DNA of 64,000 bases, from assembly GCA_023391095.1 (NCBI GenBank), contig JAEWBN010000006.1:190888-254887 (forward strand), read 5' to 3'. Source of the stretch: Pseudomonadota bacterium (GTDB lineage: Bacteria > Pseudomonadota > Alphaproteobacteria > Rhizobiales > Devosiaceae). Positions 7,903-14,868 of this stretch are shown piece after piece (position 1 is the first letter of the stretch; every line of letters starts with the position of its first letter). The notes beneath the pieces are model-generated. The model had not been told where the DNA came from. It saw nothing but the letters and a program-made list of their open reading frames with translations, and did not search any database. The position numbers and the translations under genes were made by a program.

Positions 7903-8922
7903 ATGGAAAAGAATGTTGACGTCCTGATCGTCGGTGGAGGGCAAGCCGGTTTGGCGGCTTCCTACCGACTCGCCCAGGCTGGTGTGCCACACCTTGTGGT
8001 GGATGCATCTGCGCAGGTGGGCGACAGCTGGCGGCATCGTTACCACAGCCTCACCCTGTTCACCCCGCGGCGCCTGAGCTCTCTGCCCGGCGCTCCGCTC
8101 GACGGCGACCCCGAAGGTTATGCGGGAAGGCTCGAATTCGCCGACTACCTCGAGCGCTATTGTACAACCCACCGTCTGCCGGTGATGAGCAGGACCCGGG
8201 TGGTGCGACTGCAGGGTGACGATACCGGCTGCTTCGTCGCCGAGCTGGACAACGGAACCACTGTGCGCAGCCAAACTGTCCTGGTCTGCACGGGCGGTTT
8301 CCAGCAGGCTATCGTACCTGAAGTGGCTTCGCGGTTCGGCCCTGGCGTCACCCAACTCACCATGTCCACTTACCAGTCGCCGGCAAGCCTGGGAAAGGGG
8401 CCGGTGCTGGTGGTCGGGGACGGCGCGTCGGGCCGCGACATCGCTGTCGAGCTGGCGGCCACCAAGAAGGTGCTGCTTGCTACCGGCAAGCCCCGTCGCC
8501 TGTTCCCGCAGCGTGTGCTCGGTATCAGCACCTGGACGCTGATGGATCGGGCGGGGCTGCTCTCTGTCTCACTTAGATCGCCCATCGGCAGGATAATGCA
8601 AGCCACCGATCCCTTTCCGGACCGCGGGCGCAGCTTGGCTGCGCTGCGCGGTCAAGGCGTGAACATCCGATCGAGGCTCGTGGGCGCATCCGGTGGCACC
8701 GCAACCTTCGCGGACGGCAGCCATGCCGTTGTCGCGTCGGTGATCTGGGCGGTCGGCTATCGGAATGACGACCGCTGGCTAGAAGTGCCAGCGGGCACAT
8801 CGGGGCTGCACTTCCTTGGCCGCCCATGGCAGCGGAATCGAGCATCCGCCCTGATTCTCGGTGCCGACAGAGACTCAAAGGTCGTGGTTGACAATCTCCT
8901 TCAACATCTCGATCAGCCATGA
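7903..8922 (+). CDS. CzcO/ArsO-like FAD-dependent NAD(P)-binding oxidoreductase
   Basis: Flavoprotein of 339 aa. The N-terminal FAD dinucleotide motif is LIVGGGQAGLAASY (residues 7-20) and a second nucleotide-binding motif is VLVVGDGASGRDIAVELA near residue 167. Between them lies SWRHRYHSLTLFTPRRLSSLPG, typical of the CzcO/flavin monooxygenase group. Genes of this type accompany czc and ars clusters (czcO, arsO), but their chemical role in metal resistance is poorly defined. It starts 12 bases after the PIN-like gene. Its 3' end overlaps the convergent PCuAC-like gene by ten bases. Confidence 0.82.
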   Translation: MEKNVDVLIVGGGQAGLAASYRLAQAGVPHLVVDASAQVGDSWRHRYHSLTLFTPRRLSSLPGAPLDGDPEGYAGRLEFADYLERYCTTHRLPVMSRTRVVRLQGDDTGCFVAELDNGTTVRSQTVLVCTGGFQQAIVPEVASRFGPGVTQLTMSTYQSPASLGKGPVLVVGDGASGRDIAVELAATKKVLLATGKPRRLFPQRVLGISTWTLMDRAGLLSVSLRSPIGRIMQATDPFPDRGRSLAALRGQGVNIRSRLVGASGGTATFADGSHAVVASVIWAVGYRNDDRWLEVPAGTSGLHFLGRPWQRNRASALILGADRDSKVVVDNLLQHLDQP

Positions 8923-9347
8923 TCGTAATCGTGGTGATCAGGTGGAAGCTCATCGGCTCCTAAGACCCGGGCATCCAACGTCACCTCAGACTCGCCGATG
9001 GAAACGGTGACGGGCACAGCCGCTTCCACAAATGGCCCCACAGCTTTGATACGCACGCCCCCCGGCTGCATGTACAATTCCGCATGCGGCGGCAAGGTCG
9101 GCTCGAACGTCCCGCCATCTGACCTCACCACCGCAGTGGTCGATGCTCCCGGCACTTCAATGCTTATGAGCCCGACCCCACTGGTGGTACGGTTGTTGAT
9201 GACGAGGTAAATCTCGACGCCGCTCGGATGCGTGGTGGCCCAGGCCTCCTCGACCGCTACGCCGTCGATCACCAGTACGGGCAGTTCAGCAGCGACCGAA
9301 ATGGACGCCCATCCGCTCAAGAGAGCTGCAACGATCATGTTTTTCAT
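8913..9347 (-). CDS. PCuAC-like periplasmic copper-binding protein
   Basis: Secreted protein of 144 aa starting at 9347 (KNMIVAALLSGWASISVAA signal); the longer frame to 9389 adds no sensible signal. The mature part has the cupredoxin-like PCuAC/DUF461 layout: an AWATTHPSGVEIYLVINN strand pair, LPPHAELYMQPGGVRIKAVGP, and a His/Asp-rich tail (DHHDYDHG) that could bind metal. The usual His-Met copper motif is poorly conserved, so the assignment is less firm than for the copy at 17.1 kb. It is transcribed divergently from the CDF gene across a MerR-type promoter. Confidence 0.6.
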   Translation of the reverse strand: MKNMIVAALLSGWASISVAAELPVLVIDGVAVEEAWATTHPSGVEIYLVINNRTTSGVGLISIEVPGASTTAVVRSDGGTFEPTLPPHAELYMQPGGVRIKAVGPFVEAAVPVTVSIGESEVTLDARVLGADELPPDHHDYDHG

Positions 9348-9410
9348 GACTCCAGCCTGACACCCTCGCGGAACCAGAGCAACGCTCAACGCGCATCTGC
9401 GACAATGCGC

Positions 9411-9441
9411 TTGCTCCTCTAGCCACTGGAGGAGTTAGGTT
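9411..9441 (+). promoter_or_regulatory. MerR-type promoter of the CzcD-like gene
   Basis: TTGCTC (9411-9416), a 19-bp spacer (9417-9435) reading CTCTAGCCACTGGAGGAGT, then TAGGTT (9436-9441). An imperfect dyad (CTCC...GGAG) sits in the spacer, as for Zn/Cd/Pb-responsive MerR proteins. It lies 23 bases before the CDF exporter start, and an AAGGAGG ribosome-binding site lies between them. Confidence 0.72.
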
Positions 9442-9464
9442 GACCTCGACGCAAGGAGGTTTGC

Positions 9465-10388
9465 ATGTCCCACTCGCACGGGTCCGCTGCCAATCGTAGC
9501 CCAGGACAAGGCCGCCGGCTGCTCATTGCCTTGGCGCTCAACCTCGGCATTGCTGTCGCCGAGGTGGTGGGCGGGGCCATCTCCGGCTCGCTCGCCCTGA
9601 TCGCGGACGCAGCGCACAACCTATCGGACGCCGGCTCGGTTCTGGTGTCCTATATTGCCTGGCGCATCGCCCAGCGGGTCGCAAACGAGAGGCGAACCTT
9701 CGGCTACGCCCGGGCAGAAACCGTTGGCGCTCTCATCAATCTCACGACGTTGATCATGATCGGCCTCTATCTGCTGTGGGAAGCCGGCACCCGTTTCCTG
9801 GAACCGGTGGAAGTCGTCCCCACCACGGTCCTGATCGTCGGCGTCATCGCCTTGGTCGAGGACCTGCTTGCAGCGTGGGTGCTGCGCAAGGATCTCGGCA
9901 GCCTCAACGTCCGCAGCACCTTCCTCCACATGATCGCCGATGCGCTGGGCACCGTCGCGGTGATCGCCAGCGGCATCGCGATCATGATCTGGGGACCATC
10001 GGCATCTTGGGTCGATCCTGCCGTAACCGCCCTGATCGCCATCTACGTCCTGGTCCACGGTTCCACGGAGATCCGGGAATCGATAGCGGTCCTGATGGAC
10101 AGTGCGCCCAAGGGGTTCGATCATGCCGGTCTGGTGCGGCATCTCGAGGCCGCGGACGGCGTCGTGGACGTTCATCATCTTCATGTCTGGCAGATCAGCG
10201 AGGGTCGAACAGCGGTCGAGGTGCATCTTGCGACCGATCGCAACGACCTCGCCGCGGCCACCGACCTGAAGGAGGGGCTGAAGAAGAGCATGCACGACCA
10301 GTTCGACGTGGAGCACGCCACCATCGAAATGGAGTTAGCCGGCATGGTCGAACACGATCGCGACATCGTTCCCAAGGCCGAAGGGTAA
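9465..10388 (+). CDS. czcD: CDF-family zinc/cadmium/cobalt exporter, CzcD-like
   Basis: Cation diffusion facilitator of 307 aa with six membrane segments and a C-terminal cytoplasmic domain. Metal-site motifs are visible: the HxxxD-type site in LIADAAHNLSDAGSV (TM2) and HMIADALGTV (TM5), the DxH pairing that favours Zn/Cd. The soluble domain reads VDVHHLHVWQISEGRTAVEVHL, a CzcD/ZitB signature. A short His-rich start (MSHSHGS) is present. It exports divalent cations in exchange for protons. Regulation by a MerR protein is predicted from the 19-bp-spaced promoter upstream. Confidence 0.93.
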   Translation: MSHSHGSAANRSPGQGRRLLIALALNLGIAVAEVVGGAISGSLALIADAAHNLSDAGSVLVSYIAWRIAQRVANERRTFGYARAETVGALINLTTLIMIGLYLLWEAGTRFLEPVEVVPTTVLIVGVIALVEDLLAAWVLRKDLGSLNVRSTFLHMIADALGTVAVIASGIAIMIWGPSASWVDPAVTALIAIYVLVHGSTEIRESIAVLMDSAPKGFDHAGLVRHLEAADGVVDVHHLHVWQISEGRTAVEVHLATDRNDLAAATDLKEGLKKSMHDQFDVEHATIEMELAGMVEHDRDIVPKAEG

Positions 10389-10448
10389 GGCTCACGAAAG
10401 GGTAACCCTCCGGGAATATGGTTGCCGGGAACTGAACTGGACCTCTCG

Positions 10449-11225
10449 ATGCTTTCTCGCCTCCTTCACACCGTCGCCCTCGTGATCGCAGCTGTCGCTC
10501 TGGCCGGCTGCAGCCAGTTCGTCGGCGACAATCGTCACAACGTCCCATTGCCGAAGGGGCTGGTGGACCAGATGGCGGCGATCGGGTCCTCACCGACTGA
10601 GCCGATGATGATCCGCGTCTTCAAGGAGAGTTCCGAGCTCGAGGTGTGGAAGCGCACCCACACCGGCCGGTACGCCCTGCTCAAGACCTACCCGATCTGC
10701 AAATGGTCGGGCGCGCTCGGACCCAAGATCCAGGAAGGCGACTACCAATCGCCGGAAGGCTTCTACGACGTCACGCCCGCCTTGATGAACCCGAAGTCGA
10801 ACTACTTCCTGTCGTTCAACGTGGGCTTCCCGAACAAGTTCGACCAGGCTTTGGGACGCACCGGCAGCTACCTGATGATCCACGGCGACTGCAAGTCGGT
10901 GGGTTGCTACGCCATGACCGACGACGGCATCAAGGAACTCTACGCCATGGTTCGCGAGAGCTTCCGGGGCGGCAACCAGTCCGTGCAGCTGCAGCTGCTG
11001 CCGTTCCGCATGACGGAGGCAAACCTCGCACGGCACGCCGCCAGCCCCCATGCCCCCTTCTGGCGCAACCTCAAGGAGGGCACGGACATCTTCGACCGCA
11101 CGCTGCAGTTGCCGGCGGTTGACGTGTGCGAGAAGCGTTACGTGTTCAACCGCACGGGCGCCGCTCTGCTCGATCCCAACGGAACCTGCCCCGTCGCGCC
11201 GCTCTCGACCATGGCCGCCCTTTGA
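10449..11225 (+). CDS. YafK-like L,D-transpeptidase family lipoprotein
   Basis: A 258-aa lipoprotein: the signal peptide ends in a lipobox (VALAGC), so the mature cysteine is lipidated. The YkuD-type catalytic motif is HGDCKSVGCYAMTD, and PEGFYDVTP is a second conserved element of the YafK/DpaA group. Homologues in E. coli remove Braun lipoprotein from peptidoglycan rather than form cross-links, so the activity could be hydrolytic or transferase. The ATG at 10449 is preferred because it starts the signal peptide; 10422 adds a polar leader. It is followed convergently by lspA, which processes lipoproteins. Confidence 0.83.
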   Translation: MLSRLLHTVALVIAAVALAGCSQFVGDNRHNVPLPKGLVDQMAAIGSSPTEPMMIRVFKESSELEVWKRTHTGRYALLKTYPICKWSGALGPKIQEGDYQSPEGFYDVTPALMNPKSNYFLSFNVGFPNKFDQALGRTGSYLMIHGDCKSVGCYAMTDDGIKELYAMVRESFRGGNQSVQLQLLPFRMTEANLARHAASPHAPFWRNLKEGTDIFDRTLQLPAVDVCEKRYVFNRTGAALLDPNGTCPVAPLSTMAAL

Positions 11226-11229
11226 TGGG

Positions 11230-11721
11230 CTAAGGGCGCCCGGAACCGGATGCGGTACGGCCCGCGAAGGCGCCGGTAATGGTCGCCATCAGAAGCATGA
11301 CGACGCCGGCGGTGATGCCGACGTCGGCCAGGTTGAAGGTGGGAAAGTGCCAGCCGCCCGCGTGCAGGTCGATGAAGTCGGTGACCGCGCCATCGGGAAT
11401 GCGGTCGACGAGATTGCCCAGTGCCCCGCCCAGGATGGCGGCGTAGCCAAAGCGCTCGAGTCGTCCACGGCTCCTGTGCCACAGCCAGGCGACCACCGCG
11501 GACACCACGAGGGTCACGAGGACGATGGCCCACCAGCCCCCGGGCCCGTCCGCGGCGAACATGCCAAAGCTCACGCCGGTATTAAATCCCAGGGTAAGGT
11601 TCAACACCGGCAGCACCGGCACGCCAGCCCCGTCGAGGTACATCAGGGCGGCCTCCTTGGTGGAGGCGTCCACGCCGATGACGCCCAGAACGAGGAAGAG
11701 CGAGGAGTCGCGATTGCTCAT
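11230..11721 (-). CDS. lspA: Lipoprotein signal peptidase LspA
   Basis: Aspartic signal peptidase II of 163 aa with four membrane segments. The catalytic aspartates are in GNLVDRIPDGAVTDFI and FNLADVGI, both as in E. coli LspA. It overlaps the HMA-CDF exporter gene upstream (ATGA), a coupling also seen in lead/cadmium resistance clusters where pbrC-type lspA genes accompany metal exporters. Here it is probably an accessory copy beside the chromosomal one. The ASTKE segment near the N-terminus fits the family. Expression should follow the MerR-type promoter at 12.63-12.66 kb. Confidence 0.93.
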   Translation of the reverse strand: MSNRDSSLFLVLGVIGVDASTKEAALMYLDGAGVPVLPVLNLTLGFNTGVSFGMFAADGPGGWWAIVLVTLVVSAVVAWLWHRSRGRLERFGYAAILGGALGNLVDRIPDGAVTDFIDLHAGGWHFPTFNLADVGITAGVVMLLMATITGAFAGRTASGSGRP

Positions 11722-12596
11722 CGGCCAGCCTGCCGTAGGTCAGACCTCGCATCACGGATGATCGACCAAGCGGACTGCAGGAACAGGCCGGCCACCGCGA
11801 AGGCGACGATCAGGTCCGGCCACTGCGACCCGGTCCACCAGACCGCACCCGCGGCAGCGACCACGGCGAGGTTGCCGATGGCGTCGTTGCGGGAGAACAG
11901 CCAAACCGCTCGCATGTTGGCGTCGCCCTTGCGGTGCGGGATAAGCACCACTGCGGCCAGCACGTTGACCACGAACGCAATCAGCGCGAAGACGCCCATC
12001 ACCAGGCTCTCGGGCTGGTGCTCGATGAAGACTCGGTAGACGGTGGACGCGACCACGCCCAGTCCCAGAAGGCCGAGAAAGATGCCTTGCAGCAAGGCCG
12101 CCCTCGCCCGGGCGGCAAGCCCCCAGCCAACGGCGATCAGGCCCAGGAACGAAATGAGCCCGTCGCCGAGGAAGTCGAGCGAATCGGCCTGCAGCGCCTG
12201 GGAGCCGGCGATGAAGCTGCCGGCGATCTCGACGATGCCGTAGCCGACGTTGAGCAGCACGACGATCCAGAGAGCCCGCTTGTAGGCCGGCGTGACGTGC
12301 GAGAGGTCCGGAATGTGGTCGTCGTCGCCCTCCTCGTCGTGGTCGTGCTCGGAGTTCGCCCCCTTCTGCCCGCCGATCCGGTCGAGCTGGTAACCGAGGT
12401 CCGTCACCGCGGTCTCGAGGATTGGCAAGCGCCGACCAGGATCGTCCACCTCGAGCGTCATGATCTGGGAGGCGATGGAGACCTTGACGTCCTGGATGCC
12501 GTCCACCTTGCGGGCGGCCCCTTCGATCTTGGCGGCGCAGGACGAGCAGTCCATGCCGGTGACTTGGTAGCGTACGGTTTCGGCAGCAGCGCTCAT
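11718..12596 (-). CDS. Cation exporter: HMA domain fused to a CDF-like membrane domain
   Basis: A 292-aa fusion. Residues 5-70 form a heavy-metal-associated domain with the GMDCSSC motif. A short acidic/His linker (EHDHDEEGDDDHIPD) follows, then a membrane domain with about six segments carrying CDF-type sites (QADSLDFLGDG and SRNDAIGNL). The C-terminal cytoplasmic CDF domain is missing. The N-terminal HMA probably delivers or senses metal. It is read divergently from a MerR regulator and is coupled to lspA, matching pbr/cad-type operons. The substrate (Pb, Cd or Zn) is inferred from the regulator type. Confidence 0.88.
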   Translation of the reverse strand: MSAAAETVRYQVTGMDCSSCAAKIEGAARKVDGIQDVKVSIASQIMTLEVDDPGRRLPILETAVTDLGYQLDRIGGQKGANSEHDHDEEGDDDHIPDLSHVTPAYKRALWIVVLLNVGYGIVEIAGSFIAGSQALQADSLDFLGDGLISFLGLIAVGWGLAARARAALLQGIFLGLLGLGVVASTVYRVFIEHQPESLVMGVFALIAFVVNVLAAVVLIPHRKGDANMRAVWLFSRNDAIGNLAVVAAAGAVWWTGSQWPDLIVAFAVAGLFLQSAWSIIRDARSDLRQAGR

Positions 12597-12629
12597 GCCC
12601 TTGCTCCTTCTTGAGACGATTTGGTGCAG

Positions 12630-12660
12630 AGGCTACAACCTGTAGTCACTACAGGAGCAA
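12630..12660 (-). promoter_or_regulatory. MerR-type promoter with perfect palindrome, HMA-CDF/lspA operon
   Basis: On the minus strand TTGCTC (12660-12655), a 19-bp spacer, then TAGCCT (12635-12630). The spacer contains the perfect palindrome CCTGTAGT-C-ACTACAGG (12639-12655), the best operator of the four MerR-type sites in the island. It lies between the divergent merR gene (12668) and the exporter (12596) and probably serves both, repressing or activating according to metal occupancy. Confidence 0.82.
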
Positions 12661-12667
12661 GCAGGAA

Positions 12668-13063
12668 ATGCAGATAGGGGATCTCTCCCGCAACGCGGGG
12701 GTCAATGTCGAGACCATCCGCTACTATGAACGAGCGGGCGTGCTGCCCGTACCGGCCAGACAGGGCAACGGGCGCCGCATCTATGGCGAGGCGGACGTCC
12801 GCCGTCTCGGATTCATCCGCCACGCCCGCGATCTCGGCTTCGACCTGCAGTCCGTCCGCACCTTGTTGGCTTTGCAGGAACAGCCCGAGGCCTCCTGCAC
12901 CGATGCCAGTCGAATCGCACAGGCTCAACTGGACGAGGTCGAACGTCGCCTGGCGCAGTTGCAGAGCCTGCGAGCAGAATTGTCGCGGATGGTCGCCGAA
13001 TGCCGGAAAGGGGTCGTCGCTGAATGTCGTGTCATCGAAGCGCTCAACACCTCGCCGTTCTGA
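12668..13063 (+). CDS. MerR-family metal-responsive regulator (CadR/PbrR/ZntR-like)
   Basis: A 131-aa transcription factor with an N-terminal winged helix (QIGDLSRNAGVNVETIRYYERAG), a long dimerisation helix, and a metal loop with cysteines in EASCTDAS and AECRKGVVAECRVIEAL. A cysteine rather than serine at the SCTDAS position is characteristic of divalent-metal (Zn, Cd, Pb) sensors as opposed to the CueR copper branch. An upstream frame opens at 12611, but the ATG at 12668 gives the canonical N-terminus. It sits right next to the palindromic operator. Its 3' end overlaps the cytochrome c gene by 40 bases. Confidence 0.9.
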   Translation: MQIGDLSRNAGVNVETIRYYERAGVLPVPARQGNGRRIYGEADVRRLGFIRHARDLGFDLQSVRTLLALQEQPEASCTDASRIAQAQLDEVERRLAQLQSLRAELSRMVAECRKGVVAECRVIEALNTSPF

Positions 13064-13455
13064 TCGCGGTCGCCTTGGCGGGAGCGGCGGGGGCGGCCCT
13101 TGCCGAGGACGTTTCCGGCAGGCAGGTCTATGTCGACTATTGCGCAAGCTGCCATGGCGCGAACCTCGAAGGTCAGCCGAACTGGAAGCAGCGGCTGCCG
13201 ACCGGGCGCCTGCCAGCACCGCCCCACGACGCGACCGGTCATACCTGGCACCACTCCGACCGGCAACTGTTCCGGATCGTCAAGGAAGGGCCGGCGGCCA
13301 TGATGCCCGGCTACGAGACCGACATGCCAGGCTTCGGTGCGGTGCTCGACGACGGCGAGATCGCCGCCGTGCTCGACTACATCAAGAGCACCTGGCCCGA
13401 ACGTCAGCGCGACGTGCAGGCCGCCAAGTCCGCTTCGGACCCGCTCCAACCATAG
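13024..13455 (+). CDS. Periplasmic c-type cytochrome
   Basis: A 143-aa secreted protein with a signal peptide (LAVLIAVALAGAAGAALAED) and one haem-binding site CASCHG near residue 40. MMPGYETDMPGF supplies the likely methionine axial ligand. It belongs to the class I cytochrome c (cytochrome_CBB3-like) group. The gene begins inside the end of merR (40-base overlap), so the two are probably co-transcribed. Similar mono-haem proteins are found near copper clusters with SCO and PCuAC proteins, both present 4 kb away. The electron partner is unknown. Confidence 0.85.
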   Translation: MSCHRSAQHLAVLIAVALAGAAGAALAEDVSGRQVYVDYCASCHGANLEGQPNWKQRLPTGRLPAPPHDATGHTWHHSDRQLFRIVKEGPAAMMPGYETDMPGFGAVLDDGEIAAVLDYIKSTWPERQRDVQAAKSASDPLQP

Positions 13456-13464
13456 ACGAAGCCG

Positions 13465-14289
13465 TCAGGCCGCGGCGTTGGCGGCGACCGGAAGGGCTCG
13501 CTTGTGGGCGGTCGCGCGATAGGCGTTCACGATCCGATCGCGGGCGAAATCGGGAACCGCCCTGCCTTCGAGGAAATCGTCGATCTGGTCGTAGGTCACC
13601 CCATAGGCGTCCTCGTCTGGGCGCAAAGGGGCATTGTCCTCGAGATCCGCTGTAGGCACCTTGAACACCAGCTCCGACGGTACACCGAGGTGGGCTGCTA
13701 TGGCGCGGACCCTTCGCTTGGTCAGGCCGGCGAGCGGCAGGATGTCGGCGGCGCCGTCGCCGAACTTGGTGAAGAAGCCCATGACCGCCTCGGCGGCATG
13801 GTCGGTGCCGATGACGAGGCCCTTTAGACCTCCCGCCAGGGCGAACTGGGCGATCATCCGCTGCCTCGCCTTGACGTTGCCGAGCAGAAAGTCCTCCTGT
13901 CCCCCATTCTCGGGCTCGAAGCCAGCTGCCCGGATCTGCCGCCACATGGCGTCAGCGGCAGGCTTGATGTTCACGGTGAAGGTCTGGTCCGGTTCGATGG
14001 CCGACAATGCCGCCTGGGCGTCCTTCTCGTCGGCCTGAACTCCATAGGGCAGCCGTACCGCGATGAAACGCGCTTCGTGGCCCTCGGCCCGCAGGTCCCT
14101 CACGGCTCGCTGTGCCAGCATGGCCGCTGTGATCGAATCGACGCCGCCGCTGATGCCCAAGACATAGGTCGTCAGGCCGGAGCGCACCAAGTAGTCCCTG
14201 AGGAACGAGACCCGCCGGTCCACCTCGACGGAGGCTTCGAACGATGGCGCGACACCGAGCTCGGCGATGATTTGGACTTGAGAGGTCAT
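13465..14289 (-). CDS. nadE: NAD(+) synthase, ammonia-dependent NadE type
   Basis: A 274-aa cytoplasmic enzyme that converts nicotinic acid adenine dinucleotide to NAD with ATP and ammonia. The PP-loop ATP-pyrophosphatase motif LGISGGVDSITAAMLAQRA lies near residue 45, and VIGTDHAAEAVMGFFTKFGDGAADI is the family signature. The length equals the ammonia-dependent E. coli-type enzyme (about 275 aa) and lacks the glutaminase domain usual in alphaproteobacteria. The start at 14289 is chosen by alignment to that family; a longer frame to 14562 lacks homology. Its place between two merR genes is odd and suggests an accessory copy acquired with the island. Confidence 0.93.
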   Translation of the reverse strand: MTSQVQIIAELGVAPSFEASVEVDRRVSFLRDYLVRSGLTTYVLGISGGVDSITAAMLAQRAVRDLRAEGHEARFIAVRLPYGVQADEKDAQAALSAIEPDQTFTVNIKPAADAMWRQIRAAGFEPENGGQEDFLLGNVKARQRMIAQFALAGGLKGLVIGTDHAAEAVMGFFTKFGDGAADILPLAGLTKRRVRAIAAHLGVPSELVFKVPTADLEDNAPLRPDEDAYGVTYDQIDDFLEGRAVPDFARDRIVNAYRATAHKRALPVAANAAA

Positions 14290-14369
14290 TGGTGTTCCAA
14301 TCTCGCTGACTGACCGGTTTCCGAACGTGATCCACATCGAAGGTAGTGGTCGATCCATCTGGCTTCGGA

Positions 14370-14801
14370 TCAAGCGTCGTGCAGATGGTGCTTGCACTTC
14401 CCGTGATCGGCGAGGATCTCGATCACCCGGCAGCTCTCGACCCGGCCATGGGAGCATCCTTCCACCATCCGCTCCAGTTCGGCCTGCAACGCCGTCAAGC
14501 TCGCGATCTTCGCTTTCACCTCCACCAGGCGAGCCTTGGCGATCGTGTCGGCATCTGCGCAAGACTGGTCGGGACGGTCTTGGAGTTCGAGCAGCGTTCG
14601 AATCTGGTCGATTTCGAAGCCGAGCTCGCGCGAGTGCCTGATGAAGGTAAGGCGCTCGGCGTCCTTGCGGTCATAGGTGCGCCGGTTGCCTTCGGTACGA
14701 GGCGGCGCCGGGAGCAGCCCAATCTGCTCGTAGTACCGGATGGTGGGGATCTTCACCCCTGTCGCTTCCGAGACTTTTCCGATCGCGATGCCGTGACTCA
14801 T
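14370..14801 (-). CDS. cadR: MerR-family Cd/Pb/Zn-responsive regulator of cadA
   Basis: A 143-aa MerR protein: winged helix (AIGKVSEATGVKIPTIRYYEQIG), dimer helix, and cysteines in DQSCADAD and EGCSHGRVESCRVIEIL, then a metal-rich tail GKCKHHLHD. The cysteine in DQSCADAD places it with divalent-metal sensors. It is divergent from cadA, and the MerR-type promoter at 14808-14838 begins seven bases upstream of its own start. It is a distant paralogue of the regulator at 12.67 kb, so cross-talk over the four similar promoters is possible. Confidence 0.9.
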   Translation of the reverse strand: MSHGIAIGKVSEATGVKIPTIRYYEQIGLLPAPPRTEGNRRTYDRKDAERLTFIRHSRELGFEIDQIRTLLELQDRPDQSCADADTIAKARLVEVKAKIASLTALQAELERMVEGCSHGRVESCRVIEILADHGKCKHHLHDA

Positions 14802-14807
14802 TTCCGC

Positions 14808-14838
14808 TTGCTCCTATAGTCGCTGGAGGATGTACGGC
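14808..14838 (+). promoter_or_regulatory. MerR-type promoter of cadA
   Basis: TTGCTC (14808-14813), a 19-bp spacer with CTATAGTCGCTGGAGGATG, then TACGGC (14833-14838). It shares the -35 and the CTxTAG...CT(G/A) dyad with the three other sites. An ATG at 14830 lies inside this promoter and so cannot be the cadA start. Confidence 0.75.
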
Positions 14839-14868
14839 AATGATGGAGAATTCAAGGAGTCGCTGCCG

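Noticed and set aside
13465..14562. Longer NadE start at 14562
   Set aside because: The extra 91 residues have no family similarity; the start at 14289 gives the normal length.
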